Both the position numbers and the translations under genes were made by a program. Below are positions 1 to 11,747 of a stretch of DNA of 64,000 bases, piece after piece. The DNA is taken from contig MNCI01035818.1 in NCBI GenBank assembly GCA_015680685.1, forward strand, positions 36,344 to 100,343, given 5' to 3'. The stretch is from Gnetum montanum (taxonomy: Eukaryota; Streptophyta; Gnetopsida; Gnetales; Gnetaceae). The notes beneath the pieces are model-generated. The model saw only the letters and a program-made list of their open reading frames with translations. It was not told where the DNA came from and did no database searches. The first letter of the stretch is position 1. Every line of letters begins with the position of its first letter.

Positions 1-330
1 GGCCAATTTTAGAAAGATGTCTTCCAAAATGGAGATTTCAAAAAGATGTCTTTACTAGACAAATACATCTTCCTAGAATATAGGGAAAATACCAAAAGAT
101 GTCTTAGGCATGAAGAAGATGTCTTCTATGACTATTAGCTATTGTTAGCTAGCCATTGCATGAGTTCCAAGATTGATTTGGAAACATGGTAGCTATAAGA
201 AGATATCATATGCATTGGAAAATATGCAAGCTCTTATAGAATCATTGTATAATAATTTTTCAATCATTGTTTCTCTTCATTGAATTATCATTTGTCCATT
301 GTAAAGTGTGTTGTACCTCAAAGTATAAGG
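1..330 (+). repeat. LTR-like fragment with AGATGTCT motif cluster
   Basis: The first 130 bases carry about five copies of AGATGTCT or a close variant. TATA-like and transcribed-looking AT-rich sequence follows near 235-260 (TTATAGAATC, TATAATAAT). The same 8-mer is clustered in two U3-like arms at 57.3-57.7 kb and 59.5-59.8 kb, so this is probably part of an LTR promoter region. The left edge is cut by the window, and no terminal TG/CA or target duplication can be seen. Confidence 0.4.
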
Positions 331-929
331 ATTAGAAAAATAAGTTGCATTCATCCATTGTAATTGTTGTTCTTCCTTGTTTCTCTATGGGGTTGATGTG
401 CTTCTTGTGGGAAGGCATCTTGATTGAGCTTGTTGGGATCCTATGGGATTGAGTAGTTGGTGTTGCAGCAAAGCACTCCTGATTGGAGCTCAAGATTGTA
501 AAGCTTGTGAAAGCCTAGAAACCACATTGTAAGCCTAACGAGACCTTGTAGGATTAAGTGGTTGGTGTAGTGTCATAATACTTTGGAGTGGGGCTTGAAG
601 ATTGTATAGGGTGTGAATCCTTTAAATCACATTTGAGAGCAACAAAGTCTAGAGGTTCACTTGTGATCTACCCTTCAAGTTTAGACTACCCAAGTTGGGG
701 AACCATGTTAAAATTTTTGTGTGTGCTTTGTCTCAAAAAGTTTAAATTTGGGGAACTTATTCATCCCTTGCTTTTAAGTTCAACGATCCACAATTCTAAC
801 TATAATTACTGGAAAATGCAACTCCCAAAAATTTATAGCATATAATTTAAGAGATTTGATAGCATTAACATTCCATAAGATCTCCTTTCTACTACAAAGA
901 GAATCTATTAGACAGTTAATAGTTTTATT
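331..929. other. Unclassified repeat-like sequence
   Basis: This stretch has two related phrases: 'attgtaaagcttgtgaaagcctagaaa' near 497 and 'attgtaagcctaacgagacc' near 527. They resemble internally repetitive leader or LTR sequence of plant retroelements. A short plus-strand ORF at 588-845 has no recognisable domain. No gene is supported. Confidence 0.3.
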
Positions 930-1136
930 GAAGTTAATCTTACTGGATAAGGAACAATTATTACAAACTCAATTGGAGTTAAACAAGGGTGTCCTTTGTT
1001 CCCTACCCTTTATGACATATTTATAGATAAATTGGAGGAATCAATGCAAAATGCCTCTTATCATGGTATGTTAGTGAATGGATTATTTTTAAACATAGTT
1101 CTCTTTGTAGAATATTTTCAAACATTGAAATCCTAG
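930..1136 (+). pseudogene. LINE (L1-type) reverse transcriptase fragment
   Basis: Translating the plus strand from 930 gives one early stop, then about 60 residues containing S-I-G-V-K-Q-G-C-P-L-F-P-T-L-Y and F-I-D-K-L-E-E. This matches the 'GVKQGCPLSPTLF...IDxLEE' core of plant L1-type non-LTR reverse transcriptases. About 40 residues later the catalytic F/Y-A-D-D position reads F-V-E-Y, so the polymerase active site is lost. Only the palm segment is present; there is no endonuclease, ORF1 or poly(A) tail. It is a 5'- and 3'-truncated, dead relic. The family call rests on the motif and its spacing. Confidence 0.7.
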
Positions 1137-2644
1137 CTACTAGATCACAAGCATTTAAGATTATTCATTCATCATTCTTATATTCTCTAAAATCAATGAA
1201 AGAATTTCTATGAGTCATATGATTATTGAAATCATATTAATAATTCTAGTGAAAATAATTTATTTAAATATATAGAAATAGACAAAATTAGTGTTAGAGA
1301 CATAACTTGCTTACTTTTATCTTGGCTTGATGAAAAGTCTCCACCTTGTTGATCTTGATTGTTATCCTCTTGGATTGTGAGGTTTTGAAATCCCCTTTTT
1401 TTACAAACATTTACCCTCCAATTGGCCCTTCTTGTTGCAAGATTTGCATCATGAAATGGATGAAGATTGTGCATATTTAATACTTAGTTGAAAATTTATT
1501 CTTCCACTTCTTCTTCATCATCTTAGGCCTCATCATCATTTTCCTTTAAAAATTGAATATCTTTTATCTTGAGAAGATGTGTCTTCTCTTTGTATGTTGT
1601 TCCTTCCTCTTTCTCTTCCTTAGTTATTCCTTCCTCTTGAAGATGTTTAAGGATGTTGGGCTACATATTCATTCTTCTTCTTTGATGATAATGAGTTCTT
1701 CAATTATTGTAGAGTCCTTAACTTTGAAATTATTTTTTCAAGTGCATGATGAGAGCTATTTCATTTAGAATATGGTTTTAACATCATTAAAAATATATAT
1801 AATCATCATGCAACATTATCAACACTTTGTATAACTTTTACTCAATGGATCAATTACATTTGTACTTCTATATGTTCCTAAGACATAATGTGAATCTTTT
1901 AAGAAAATGGACAAGCTCACCTTTTAGCACTTTTATGTTTTCAAACTCAATCCTTACTCTTAACATTTTTGTCTTTCTGTTTGCTTCATTACCATTATAT
2001 TCTACTTAGAAAGTATCTCATCATGATTTTGAGTTATCTTTAATTACAATCTTGGCACCAATCATCTCATTTCAATTTGTACAAATGATTAGTTTAGTAA
2101 GAGCATCTTGCTTCATGTACTTACATAATTGCATCCTTTATTTTCTAGTTAGGGAAATGAATTTTTGAAGTACAACAAGATAATTCTCTACATATGATCA
2201 AAATTCATTAATTTGTAATAATGACTTAACCAAATGAGACTAAGAAAAACAATCTTGAGAACCATTGAAAATAACACTATATCTAGAAATGTCTTTAGTA
2301 GCCATCTTCAATCTTCTTCTTCTCTACCTCTAGTGCTTTGATGGAACTTGTCAAAGATGCTACAATAATGTGAAGTCTTTAGCTATGCAATAGATGAATG
2401 TCTTTGATCAAGAGAAGCCTAAAACTATAATTGTGACCTCATCACAAGTTGGCCATGAGTCTTCTTAAGGCATGATGGTGACCATAAGCTAGTAGTTAGT
2501 GGATTAAAAGTCACAATTAATCTTCTACTTGCAAAATAGAGGGTTATAAGGGCATTGCATCTAAGTGGATCTCACATTAAGGAAAAAATGAAACTCAAGA
2601 TTAGCATGAGTTGTAGTGCAAGCAAGGTGTAAGTGACCTATGAT
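1137..2644. other. No gene recognised
   Basis: AT-rich sequence with short, domain-free ORFs (for example 1553-1768 plus strand, hydrophobic and Phe/Leu/Ser-rich). Composition and stop density look like decayed transposon DNA. Nothing can be named. Confidence 0.5.
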
Positions 2645-3745
2645 CTCTCACTGAGTATGACTTGGACATGAGGTGATCGTGATCCCTTAAAATTCAAAAT
2701 TTTTAAAAAGGATGCTTGATTTTGAATCACAATGGAGCAGTATGGAGGTCATGCTACAATGAAAAAAATAAAGAACAAGTTTAATTTCAAGATTTGAGGG
2801 CTCAAACATTCATAATTATGTCCCAAACTTTGTGGGAAGACTAACTAAGATTTTAATTATAACTTTAAAATATCAAATTTAGAAGAAACATATATGTAAC
2901 ATGATTTTGGGCCATAGAAGACACTCTTCCACATAAATCCTTAAGAAGCATACATCATACTTTATGGAAAATGACTTAAAACATGACAAACAACTTGAAA
3001 AACTTTAATTCTTTTTAGAATTCAAGCTAAATAGCTTGATTCTTGCTCAAATAACATTTAGAGATATATTACAACAACAAATGTAAAAAGAGAGAGATGA
3101 ACCCTTAATATAAAACATGCATAAAGCATGCAAGACTAAATGAAACTAAGATAAGAAACAAAATAGAGATAAATGAAGATGTTAATCCCAACACTTGAGA
3201 GGTAACTAGCAAAGACATATGGTCAATTCCTAACTTCAATATTGAAATAATTTAAATCCTTCAATTCTTTAAATCTTCAAACATGAAAAAAATTAAATGA
3301 AAATATAATTTCATTCAAACTATAAGAAAAATTTATGAGAAATTGGAATTAAGAGAACATTCATAAGAGAATCATGTTTGAATGGGAGAATTATTTTAAA
3401 TTCATCATTAAGAGAATATGGAAGAAGAATCCATGATGTGTGATTCACTTCTCAAGATGAGAGACCTGAGCTTACAAGAATGCAAGAAGAGAAGAGAGGG
3501 ATGAAGCTAAGAGAGCTTCAACCAAGCACATAAAATCTTGCACAAACACTTAAATGAAGGAAAGGAAGAGCTTATATATTTATGTCAACTTGCTTGGCTT
3601 CTTACAATAGAAGGAATTCATATCTATTTATACCTTTTTGTAAAGTGTCTTGACTCTTTTATCATGGGCCTTACATATAAACTTTTAGTTCTTTCTCTTC
3701 TTTATTGAACATTAGCTCTGAACCTAACTTTCCTATGATCTAATT
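2645..3745 (-). repeat. Repeat R1a, LTR-like, copy of 33545-34620
   Basis: About 1.1 kb aligns by eye along its whole length with 33545-34620, starting at 'gagtatgacttggacatga' and ending at 'gaacctaactttc'. On the minus strand it has a TATA box (GGTATAAATAG, 3623-3634), which suggests an LTR transcribed leftwards. In the other copy a copia RT scrap lies just downstream in that direction, so R1 may be a copia LTR. No clean terminal TG/CA pair was found. Confidence 0.6.
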
Positions 3746-3962
3746 GTCAAAACAAACAACACTTATAGCTCCCAATACATTAAAGAAAGACTTTAATATA
3801 AAAATAAAGAATATCATTAAGCCTACTATCCTCAACATGAACAAGAGAAGTTCATGAATGAGATGGATTCAACACATTCATACTATTTTTAATAGCTACT
3901 TATTATTTTTAGTGTGTAAGACTTGGTGGCTCCCCTTCATGGAACCACTAGATTTGGATCTT

Positions 3963-4530
3963 TGATGAGACCTAATATGTTAGGAAACTTCATTGATGCA
4001 TCCTCATTGACAAAGCCTCGTTGACGTATCCCTGTCGATGCATGTTAGATGCATCAATGCATATATGTCAATGAGGATGCATTAATCAGCAACACATCTT
4101 AGATGCATTGATGCAGCATCATCGATGCATCCCCAACAATGAAACTAAATGTGTTAATGCATCCCCATTGACATAATGATTGTATTTTTGAATAAATATG
4201 CAAGCACTCACTATGTATTTGATACCATTTGGTCAATAATGTAGCTACACTCTTGCAGTTTTATTTCATAATCTTAGCAAACAGTTAGTGAGTGCCTATA
4301 GTATGGATTTGAGTCACTTGTAATAAGTCTTATTCAAGTGGCATTATACCTAGACGCATTTCATGAATGGAAATAAGATTGATATTGATTCATATTTATT
4401 GTAGTACTTTAACTTAGAATAGATTTACTTTCAATGAAATTAATTTTCCATGTAATTAGTTAATATTTACATTTCCATGCACGTTAATCAATTAGTACAA
4501 TGAGCATGCCTAGTTTTAAGTGTAAACACA
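3963..4530 (+). repeat. Repeat R2a, plus-strand LTR-like copy with GATGCATC cluster
   Basis: It begins at TGATGAGAC and matches the interrupted second copy (18354-18399 joined to 28398-28960). The first 220 bases hold roughly a dozen GATGCATC-like octamers (for example near 3990, 4037, 4049, 4093, 4119). A TATA-like GAATAAATATG follows at about 4190; in the other copy it reads CTATAAATATG. This is the arrangement expected of U3 then R/U5 in a plus-strand LTR. No internal coding region of the same element is identifiable. Confidence 0.6.
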
Positions 4531-4559
4531 TATTCATTTTGTAGCAACTAAAAAATTCA

Positions 4560-5362
4560 ATCATTGGAAAACTGAAAATCTCAGCATAACAGCTTTAATA
4601 TCGAATCCCTAGAGGTTTCGAAAAATGAGATTCAAGGTGCTTTGGATCATCCAGGGACTTAGAGGAGGACAAACAAAGTAATAAAAATACAAATATGATT
4701 GTAAATATGAAAATGTAAATGTATTAAAAAAATAATAGATCTAATTTGTACACAAACTAAAATAGAAAACTTTATTTAATCAAAAATAAAAAGAGTTTAG
4801 AGATTATGTACAAAAATGTGCCTGGGGCTAGGGGGCTCACTTCAGTGGGGGCTTGTAATTTGTTGCTCCATGGATAGAATGTTTCACAACTCCAAATGCT
4901 TTTGAACCTTTGCTACTCCTTGCAAAAAATTTGTAGGGAGGTGTAACAATGGCTATGAAAGGTAACAATTGCTATGGGATGGATAACAATTACTCTGGGG
5001 GATAACAATTACTCAAAAAGGGGGTTTCATGCTAGGGATTCAAGAGGCTTTGTGTGTGTTCAAAGCTCTTGAATGCAAAAATACTTGCCAAAATGCCAAA
5101 GCATGTGATTGCTAAGGGGGTGGGACCTTGAAATGATGTTTAGGATTGGTTTATATAGGGTTTTTGCCTTGATTTTTGCTACAAAATGGCTATAATTTGG
5201 CTGCAAATTTTGGCTATGTTTTAGGTGGGGTAGGTGAGCTTTACCCCCATGAATCCTAGCTAACTAACCCCTCCACACTAGGGGAAGAATGTCTCCTAGC
5301 TGGCTTACTTTCCTTGTAGGGGTTTGTCAGCATAGAAAAGTGTATACCCCCCATAAAACCTT
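4560..5362 (-). repeat. Putative 3' LTR and polypurine tract of Tat-like element E0
   Basis: On the minus strand there is a polypurine-rich GGTTTTATGGGGGG (about 5348-5362), then a U3-like stretch, then a TATA box CCCTATATAAACC (5148-5160). The Tat-like gag-protease and its long 3' repeat region lie upstream on the same strand, so a 3' LTR is expected here. No 5' LTR partner was recognised near 14.6 kb, so the left edge and the element assignment are inference. Confidence 0.4.
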
Positions 5363-5499
5363 TTAAAATACCATTTTTGACATTCCAAAAGGAATTTTTA
5401 ACTTCCAAAGCACAAATATAGACACTAGGTGACTCTTTTTACTTAGGTAATGATGCTTTGGCCACTTATGAGGCATTTTTCAGTCCCAAAAGTATGAAA

Positions 5500-5613
5500 T
5501 ATGTGAGATTGGTCTTCATGGATTACAACCTTCACATTTACAATGAAGTTTTACCTCAGGTTTCATGGGATGGAATTATAAAGGTTACAACATGAAAATT
5601 TGGTAGTGTTTCA
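5500..5613. repeat. ~115-bp direct repeat, partner at 14845-14957
   Basis: This segment, containing 'catggattacaacc' and ending 'aaatttggtagtgtttcat', aligns with 14845-14957. The two copies lie about 9.3 kb apart and bracket the Tat-like element, so they could be LTR or leader remnants. Both also translate in the plus frame to similar peptides (M-D-Y-N...Y-N-E), with one stop in the left copy. Confidence 0.5.
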
Positions 5614-6542
5614 TTAGTTCCTCTTTGTTGGTATCTGGAGGATTGACCTAAGAGGCATCAACAAAGAATGCAAAACAATAGTGCATGTCCACCACAAATG
5701 TTCACTCTTCCCACTTGATCTAGTTGCATCAAAACATGACAAAGCTTGCTTGTGATGATGGGATAAGGCTATGATGAAATGGTGGTAATAGTCATTAGGA
5801 AGATGGCTATGGAGACTAATTATGCATTTCAACTATTGACATCATGGCTATAGTGTGGTACTGACATATTTTAAAATGTTGATCACTTGGAAAGTACATT
5901 TGAGAACCCAACCAATTTACTCCAAGATTTCATTGGGCTTTGATGCTTCATTGGCCATTTGGCCCCTTGGCAATTTTCTTACCCTTGTTTTTCTTTTTTC
6001 TATTTTTTTATTAGGATGAGGCTTTCGGTAGGCGTCATTGCCAAGGTTGGTTTGACATGGTAGTTTATGTTACACTCAACGTACTTGGTTTTCCCATTGA
6101 AGTGATATGTGTTATGCTTGATGGACTCATCATTTTTCCCACTAAATGATATATGTTACATTCAAGTGGAATTGAGGATGAAGCATGATGAATAGATATC
6201 ATATGGCTATCATGCATGAGTGGCAAACATAGGTCAACATTGTTTTCAAGGATATGGAAGGCTATCATTAGGTTATTGGGTTCAGCAAAAGGAGTGGTGT
6301 GAGAGGGAGGATAATGATACAAATTCTATTACCACAATAGAACAAGTTCATAAAAGTTTGCACATTGAAGTTACATGGTGACTTGTTATCATAATGAGTT
6401 GCATCCTTATGATGGTGTTAGACTTCATCATGCAAACACAACTTCAAGAGGATAAGAACACTAGGAAAATAGAACATGTTGTGACATTACAATGCATGAA
6501 AGCCATATAATATGATAAAACCAAGCTACCCGAGTCACTGAT

Positions 6543-6716
6543 GTTGCCAATTTAAGATTTTGGTAGGCCAAGGCACCAATCTAAGGCCCTAGCAAGTAGC
6601 AGTGCACGTTTAAGGTCATAGTAGATCATGGTGCCAATTTAAGGCCTCAGTGGACCATATTACCAATTTAAGGCCTTGATAGACAGTGTTGCCAGTTTAA
6701 GGCCTCATAAGGCCAT
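6543..6716. repeat. 29-bp minisatellite, six units
   Basis: Degenerate units of the type TGCCAATTTAAGGCCT...GGCCA start near 6543, 6572, 6602, 6631, 6660 and 6689. Spacing is 29 bases in the last three. Two more units occur at about 7366-7425, one at 7733-7761, and two diverged ones at 11450-11512. The repeat therefore recurs around the long 181-bp array inside the same element. Confidence 0.75.
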
Positions 6717-7780
6717 CAAAACATGTTTTTTTATTGTGCCAAAAGATGTCATGCGGGTTCACTTCTTGTAGATCATCAAAGTTTTCAACATTAGTCATAC
6801 ATTGCAATCTATCAACAATGATAAACAACAATACAAGAAAATATTTGAGTGTTAGATATAATGGGGCTATGTGATGGTTTTAATATCACATAACAAGGGC
6901 TTGATGTAATATTGAGTAGGTTTAAGTTATTATGAGGAACTTGGTTTGACGTGTTTGCTCCTCACCATTGTGGTCTTGATGGGAATTTCAGCTAAGGGAT
7001 CCTCTATGATGTTTCTGGCTTCAAGGTTAATGGTAGTTAGGCTACTTCAAGGGTGTTAAGGTTGTAGATCAAAATGGTTTCAAGGTCTTAAGATTAATGT
7101 CAACTTGACCCAACAACATCATGAGAGTGATTTATTAAGGCTTTAAGGCTAGTTGATTTTGCTTCCTCATCCTCCTGGTTCATTCATGCATGATAACATA
7201 AGCACATCAAGTGGCACCTATGTGATATAATGGTAAAAATTAATAAAATAATGCATGAATGAGAAAAAATGCTACAACAAAGGCCATGTAAGTATCCAAG
7301 TAATGTCAACAACGGCTATAAAGTAATACAAGGTAATGTAGGGTCAAACATGGTTATACTTTTGCCAATTTAAGGTCTTGGCAGGCTGTAGTGCCAATTT
7401 TAGGCCTTAGTGGGCCATGGTTACATGGTGTTAAATAATGGTCAAATATGATCAAAATCCATTATCTAAAACAAATCAGAGGCCAAACAAAGGTTAAACA
7501 TGATCAATAAAGTTTATGAGGGATAATTTGAATCAAGCAAGGCAAGACAAAAGGCCAAATGATGCATAATGGGGTTACATTAAGGTCAAATAATGATCAA
7601 AACCACATAAAATGATGTTAGACAAGGTCAAATAAGGCCTTATTGATGTCCAATGATTTCCAATGATGTTAAATTAAGTGAATAAAACTAATGCTAAATG
7701 ATGGGAGAATGTAGTTAAATAAGGTTATATTTTACTAATTTAAGGCAATGGTGGGCCATGGTTTTAGGCTACAAGAGTCA
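6717..7780. other. Non-coding 3' region of Tat-like element, scattered repeats
   Basis: No ORF or domain. It contains repeated phrases such as 'aggtcaaat' and 'taatgatcaaa' and stray copies of the 29-bp unit. It is read as 3' untranslated sequence of the gag-protease element to the right. Confidence 0.4.
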
Positions 7781-10700
7781 TGGATGACTTTTGGCATCAA
7801 TTAGGGCTATGTCTAGGTTTTTAGACCTAAAAATCAAAGGTTTTGGGGCTTCTACATGGAAAACCCCCTTATTCCTACACTAGCCAATGTGGAGAGGAGG
7901 GGGCTTAACATGGAAACCAAGGAAAGTAGGCTTTGGGGCATCTAGAGGTTCAAAATTGAGGTTATGGGGCCTTCCTAAGGTAGTGCAGGGCCAAATCTTT
8001 CAAAATTGATCACTCTAGAGGTTAGTAAAGGTAAAAAAGCAAGTTTTAAGGCTTACCCCTCTCTCCATGCTAGTTGGTGTGGAGAGGATGGGGCTCAACA
8101 TGGAGAATCAAAACCTAAATAAAAATAGGATCAAATAAGGTCAAATTGAAAACTAGAACCTAGCTCTAGATTTTTGTATCTCCTATCTTTATTTCAAGGC
8201 CATTTGAGTTGGTTTTGAGTGTTAGGACAAGTTGAAATTACTTCCTTCCATTCCTCCACATTAAGCATGGTGGCCCCAACATGGAAGTATGGGGGTGTTT
8301 TTCATTATTTTAAGATGGTTTAGAAGCACATCAATAAGGTTTCTAGGCTTATAGGGTTGTATATTATGATATTCCAAATTTTTTACTAACATTGGCCACA
8401 TTTGAAGGTTGTTTAAGGCTATGAAAGGTTACACCCCCTTGATCCATATTGAGGAGGTTTCTCTAGCAGAGAAGAAGAGATTGGATGAGATTTTAGGATT
8501 AAAAATATATTTTAAAAGTGCAATCTTTAGGCTATGGGGTCTTAGGCTTCTCTGGTGCTAATTCTTGGTCTCTCGAAGTGTCAATTTGTTGTTTGAGACT
8601 AATAGGTAGGCCCTCCACATTGGCTCCATGCTAGTTAGCATGGAGGAGGGAGGGTTCAGCATGGAAGACCTTGGGGTGTTGATTTCTAGCTATTTTAGGC
8701 TTGTTTTGCAAGGTATCGTCACTCCTAGAGGTGTCAACAAGGTTCTAGAGTGAAAATTTGGTAGTTTCAAATGCTTTTGAGAGATTTTATAGGTTATCCC
8801 CTTTGCTCCATGCTGGGTAAGGAGAAGCCAACTAGAAGGATCAAGAGGGATCAACTTTTAGCTTTTCTTGGTCAATTTCTCAAGGTCTAAAGGCTCTAGA
8901 GGGTGTTAACAGGGTTTCTAGGTGCATGCAAGGTTCTCAAATGTCATTTTGAGGTGTTTGTGAGCCTAAAATGAGCCCTCCCCTTAGTCTCCGCATTGGT
9001 TGCACACTAGCCAATGTAGAGGATGGGATGCTCAACATGGAAGAAGCATAAATTTCAAATCTATACCAATTTTGACTTTAATTGATCATACATGTGTGCT
9101 CTTAGGGCTGCCAAGGTTGAGGGTTAGGGTTTAAGGTCATAACTAGTCAATTTGGAGGTTTGCTAGGTTGTTTTTGAAGTCATCCCTCTTGTTAAACACT
9201 ATGTAGGGGGAAGTTGGCTAGGAGGACTAGAGAAGATAATTTTTTTACAATTTAAGATTACTTTTGGTTGTGCATGTGTAGTTCCAAGGTTTTTGACATC
9301 GATAGTCAATGCCTAAGGTTAAAATTTGTTAATTTTGAGGGTTTTATATGGTTTTTTATCTTACCCCCTTGGTTCTACGTTGACTCTATGCTAGGAAGGG
9401 AGAAGATAGCTAGGAGATGTCCAAGGGGTTGATTTTTTAGCTATTTTGATCAATTTTAAACATGCATGTACATTCCTAGAGTTTCTGATGTCAACAATCA
9501 CTACCTAGGGTTAAAACTTGTTAATTTCAAAGGTTTTTCTATGGTTTTTAGAGTTATTCCCCTTTTTTCATACTAGCTCCATGTTGGGTAAGGGGAAGCT
9601 AGCTAGGAGGATGGCAAGGGATTGATTTTTAGCTAATTTTGCCACTTTTGGTCATGTTTGTATGTATGTTTCTAAGGTTGTAGGAGTTAATAGTGAAAGC
9701 CTAAGGCTAAAATTTGGTAGTTTTTGAGGATTTTGGATGATTTTGTGAGCTCCCCTACTTCTTACACATTGGCCAAATGGAGAGGAGGGATCAACAATGT
9801 AGAAAACCAAGGGGTTAGTTTTTTGGTTACTTTTAGTAGGTTTTGTCATGGTTTCGAAGCTACTAGGGATTGTAGAAAATAAAACACAAGATTTGGCATA
9901 GAAATCTCTTAGTTTTGAGGCTCCTTGGTGTTCATGCAGCCATCCCACCTCTTCTCCATGATGGATAGGATAGACCTAGCATGAACGAGAGGGAACTATT
10001 AGATCTAGACTCTTTTGATTGCAAATCGACCATGCATGTTAGCCTCCCAGGTTGCTAACATTGATGGTTAAGGCTTGGTGTCAAATCCACTAGTTTGGAG
10101 GTTCTAAGATGTCCATGCAATCATCCCCCTATTTCTCCACTCTGGAAAAAGGAAAGCTAGCTAGGTGGAGAGGGAAATGTCAAATCTAGGCTATTTTGAT
10201 AGGAAATCAACCATGCATGTCAACCTCTAGGGTTGCCGATGTTGATGGTCAAGGTTTGGTGTCAAAATATAATAGTTTGGAGGTTCTTAGGTGGCATGTA
10301 GTCATCCCCCCTTTTCTACATGCTGGATAGAGAGAACCCAACTAGAAGTAGAGGAAAATGTCAAATTTAGGCTCTTTTAACAAAAAATCAACTATGCATG
10401 CCAGTCTCCAAGGTTGTTAGTGTTGATGGTCAAGGTTTGGTGTCAAAATCCACTAGTTTGGAGGTTCCTAGGTGCTCATGAAATCATCCCCCATTTCTCC
10501 ATGCTAGGTAAGGGAAAGCCAACTCAAAGGAGAATGAATTGTTAGATCTAGGATCTTTTGACATCAAATTGAACATGCATGTTAGCCTCTATGGTTTTTG
10601 ATGTCGATGGTCAAGGTTTGGTGTCAAATCCACAAGTTTGGAGGCTTCCAAGTGCTCATGTAATCATCCCCCCTTTTCTCCACTTTGGGTAGGATGGCCC

Positions 10701-11200
10701 CAACATGGATGATAAGGGAGTGAAAGTTTTGTGCCATTTTTAACTAAGTTTTAGGCATCCAAAAGCTTTAGTAGGTCTTGCCAGGGTGTAGGGGTCACTA
10801 GGGTAGGTCATTAGGCTATTTTTCATCATAAACTAGGTTTATTACATACCACCTAGGCTTCCATGCTGGATCCACACTAGGAAACATGGAAGGGGAGTTC
10901 ACTAGCATGGAGAAGATTTGAAATGAAAAATTTGAATTATTCTTTATCCTTCTAGGCTTCCAAAAGATACGAAAGGGTCTTAAAGTCCAATAATGACAAC
11001 TGGTGGTCAATTTTTATAAGTTATGATTTTCCCCATCTATCCAAACTAAATACATGCTAGGTAGTGTGGATGGATCTTCCCCTAGCATGGAAAAACTAGA
11101 TCTAGAGGTTTTAAGCACTTCTGGTAAGCTTGGGCAAGATTCCAGGGATACTAGGAATCATCAAAGGGGTATAGGGCTATGTGGGCCCACTTTGAGGTTG
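7780..11200. repeat. Degenerate tandem array, ~181-bp unit
   Basis: A landmark CATGCATG-like site recurs at about 9090, 9270, 9460, 9648, 9845, 10030, 10211, 10392 and 10573, giving spacings of 180-197 bases and exactly 181 for the last three intervals. Each unit also carries variants of 'tggtcaaggtttggtgtcaaa', 'agtttggaggttc', 'catccccccttttctccatgctgg' and 'ggaaagcca(a)ctagga'. Less regular units extend the array left to about 7.8 kb and right to about 11.2 kb. It lies 3' of the Tat-like protease on the minus strand. Confidence 0.8.
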
Positions 11201-11747
11201 ATCTAGTGCTTGATGAGTACTAAAGGATAGGTATGGATGTTACCCTCATTTTTCAACAGTGGATCCATAGTGTGGATGCCTGAAAGTGGGAAGCTTTCTT
11301 GAAGTTTTACATCCTGTTGGAGTCTAGGATTCATGCATGTTATGGAAGCTACCAAGATTGGTAAGGGAGTTTAGGTTTTATGGTTGTGGATGGTAGGAGA
11401 TGTGTCCTAGTCATGGTTGGGTGCTTAGAACTCATTCCAAGGCTTATTTGGATGTCACTTTTAGGCCTTAGTAGGCCATTAAGTCACTAGTTTGAGGCCT
11501 TCGTGGGCCATGTTGGCATACCTATGTAGCGAGTACGGGCTAGTATCAAAAGGGCATATAACGATAACATAAACCATGAAACATGACATAAGTTTATGAA
11601 GGTGAATAAGCTTCCATTAGCAAAATAAGGGATAACATATCTACAATGCATTCATTACTTGACCTTTGATAAACCAAAGGGTTTTCTTTACATGATCACA
11701 CTCTCATCATGTTAATTGTTTGTAGTGGTAATTAATAGGAATTTTTA

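Noticed and set aside
9085-10582. Possible CRISPR-like array because of regular ~181-bp spacing
   Set aside because: Whole units are related to each other, with no short constant repeats separated by unique spacers, and the context is a plant retroelement. It is a degenerate tandem repeat.
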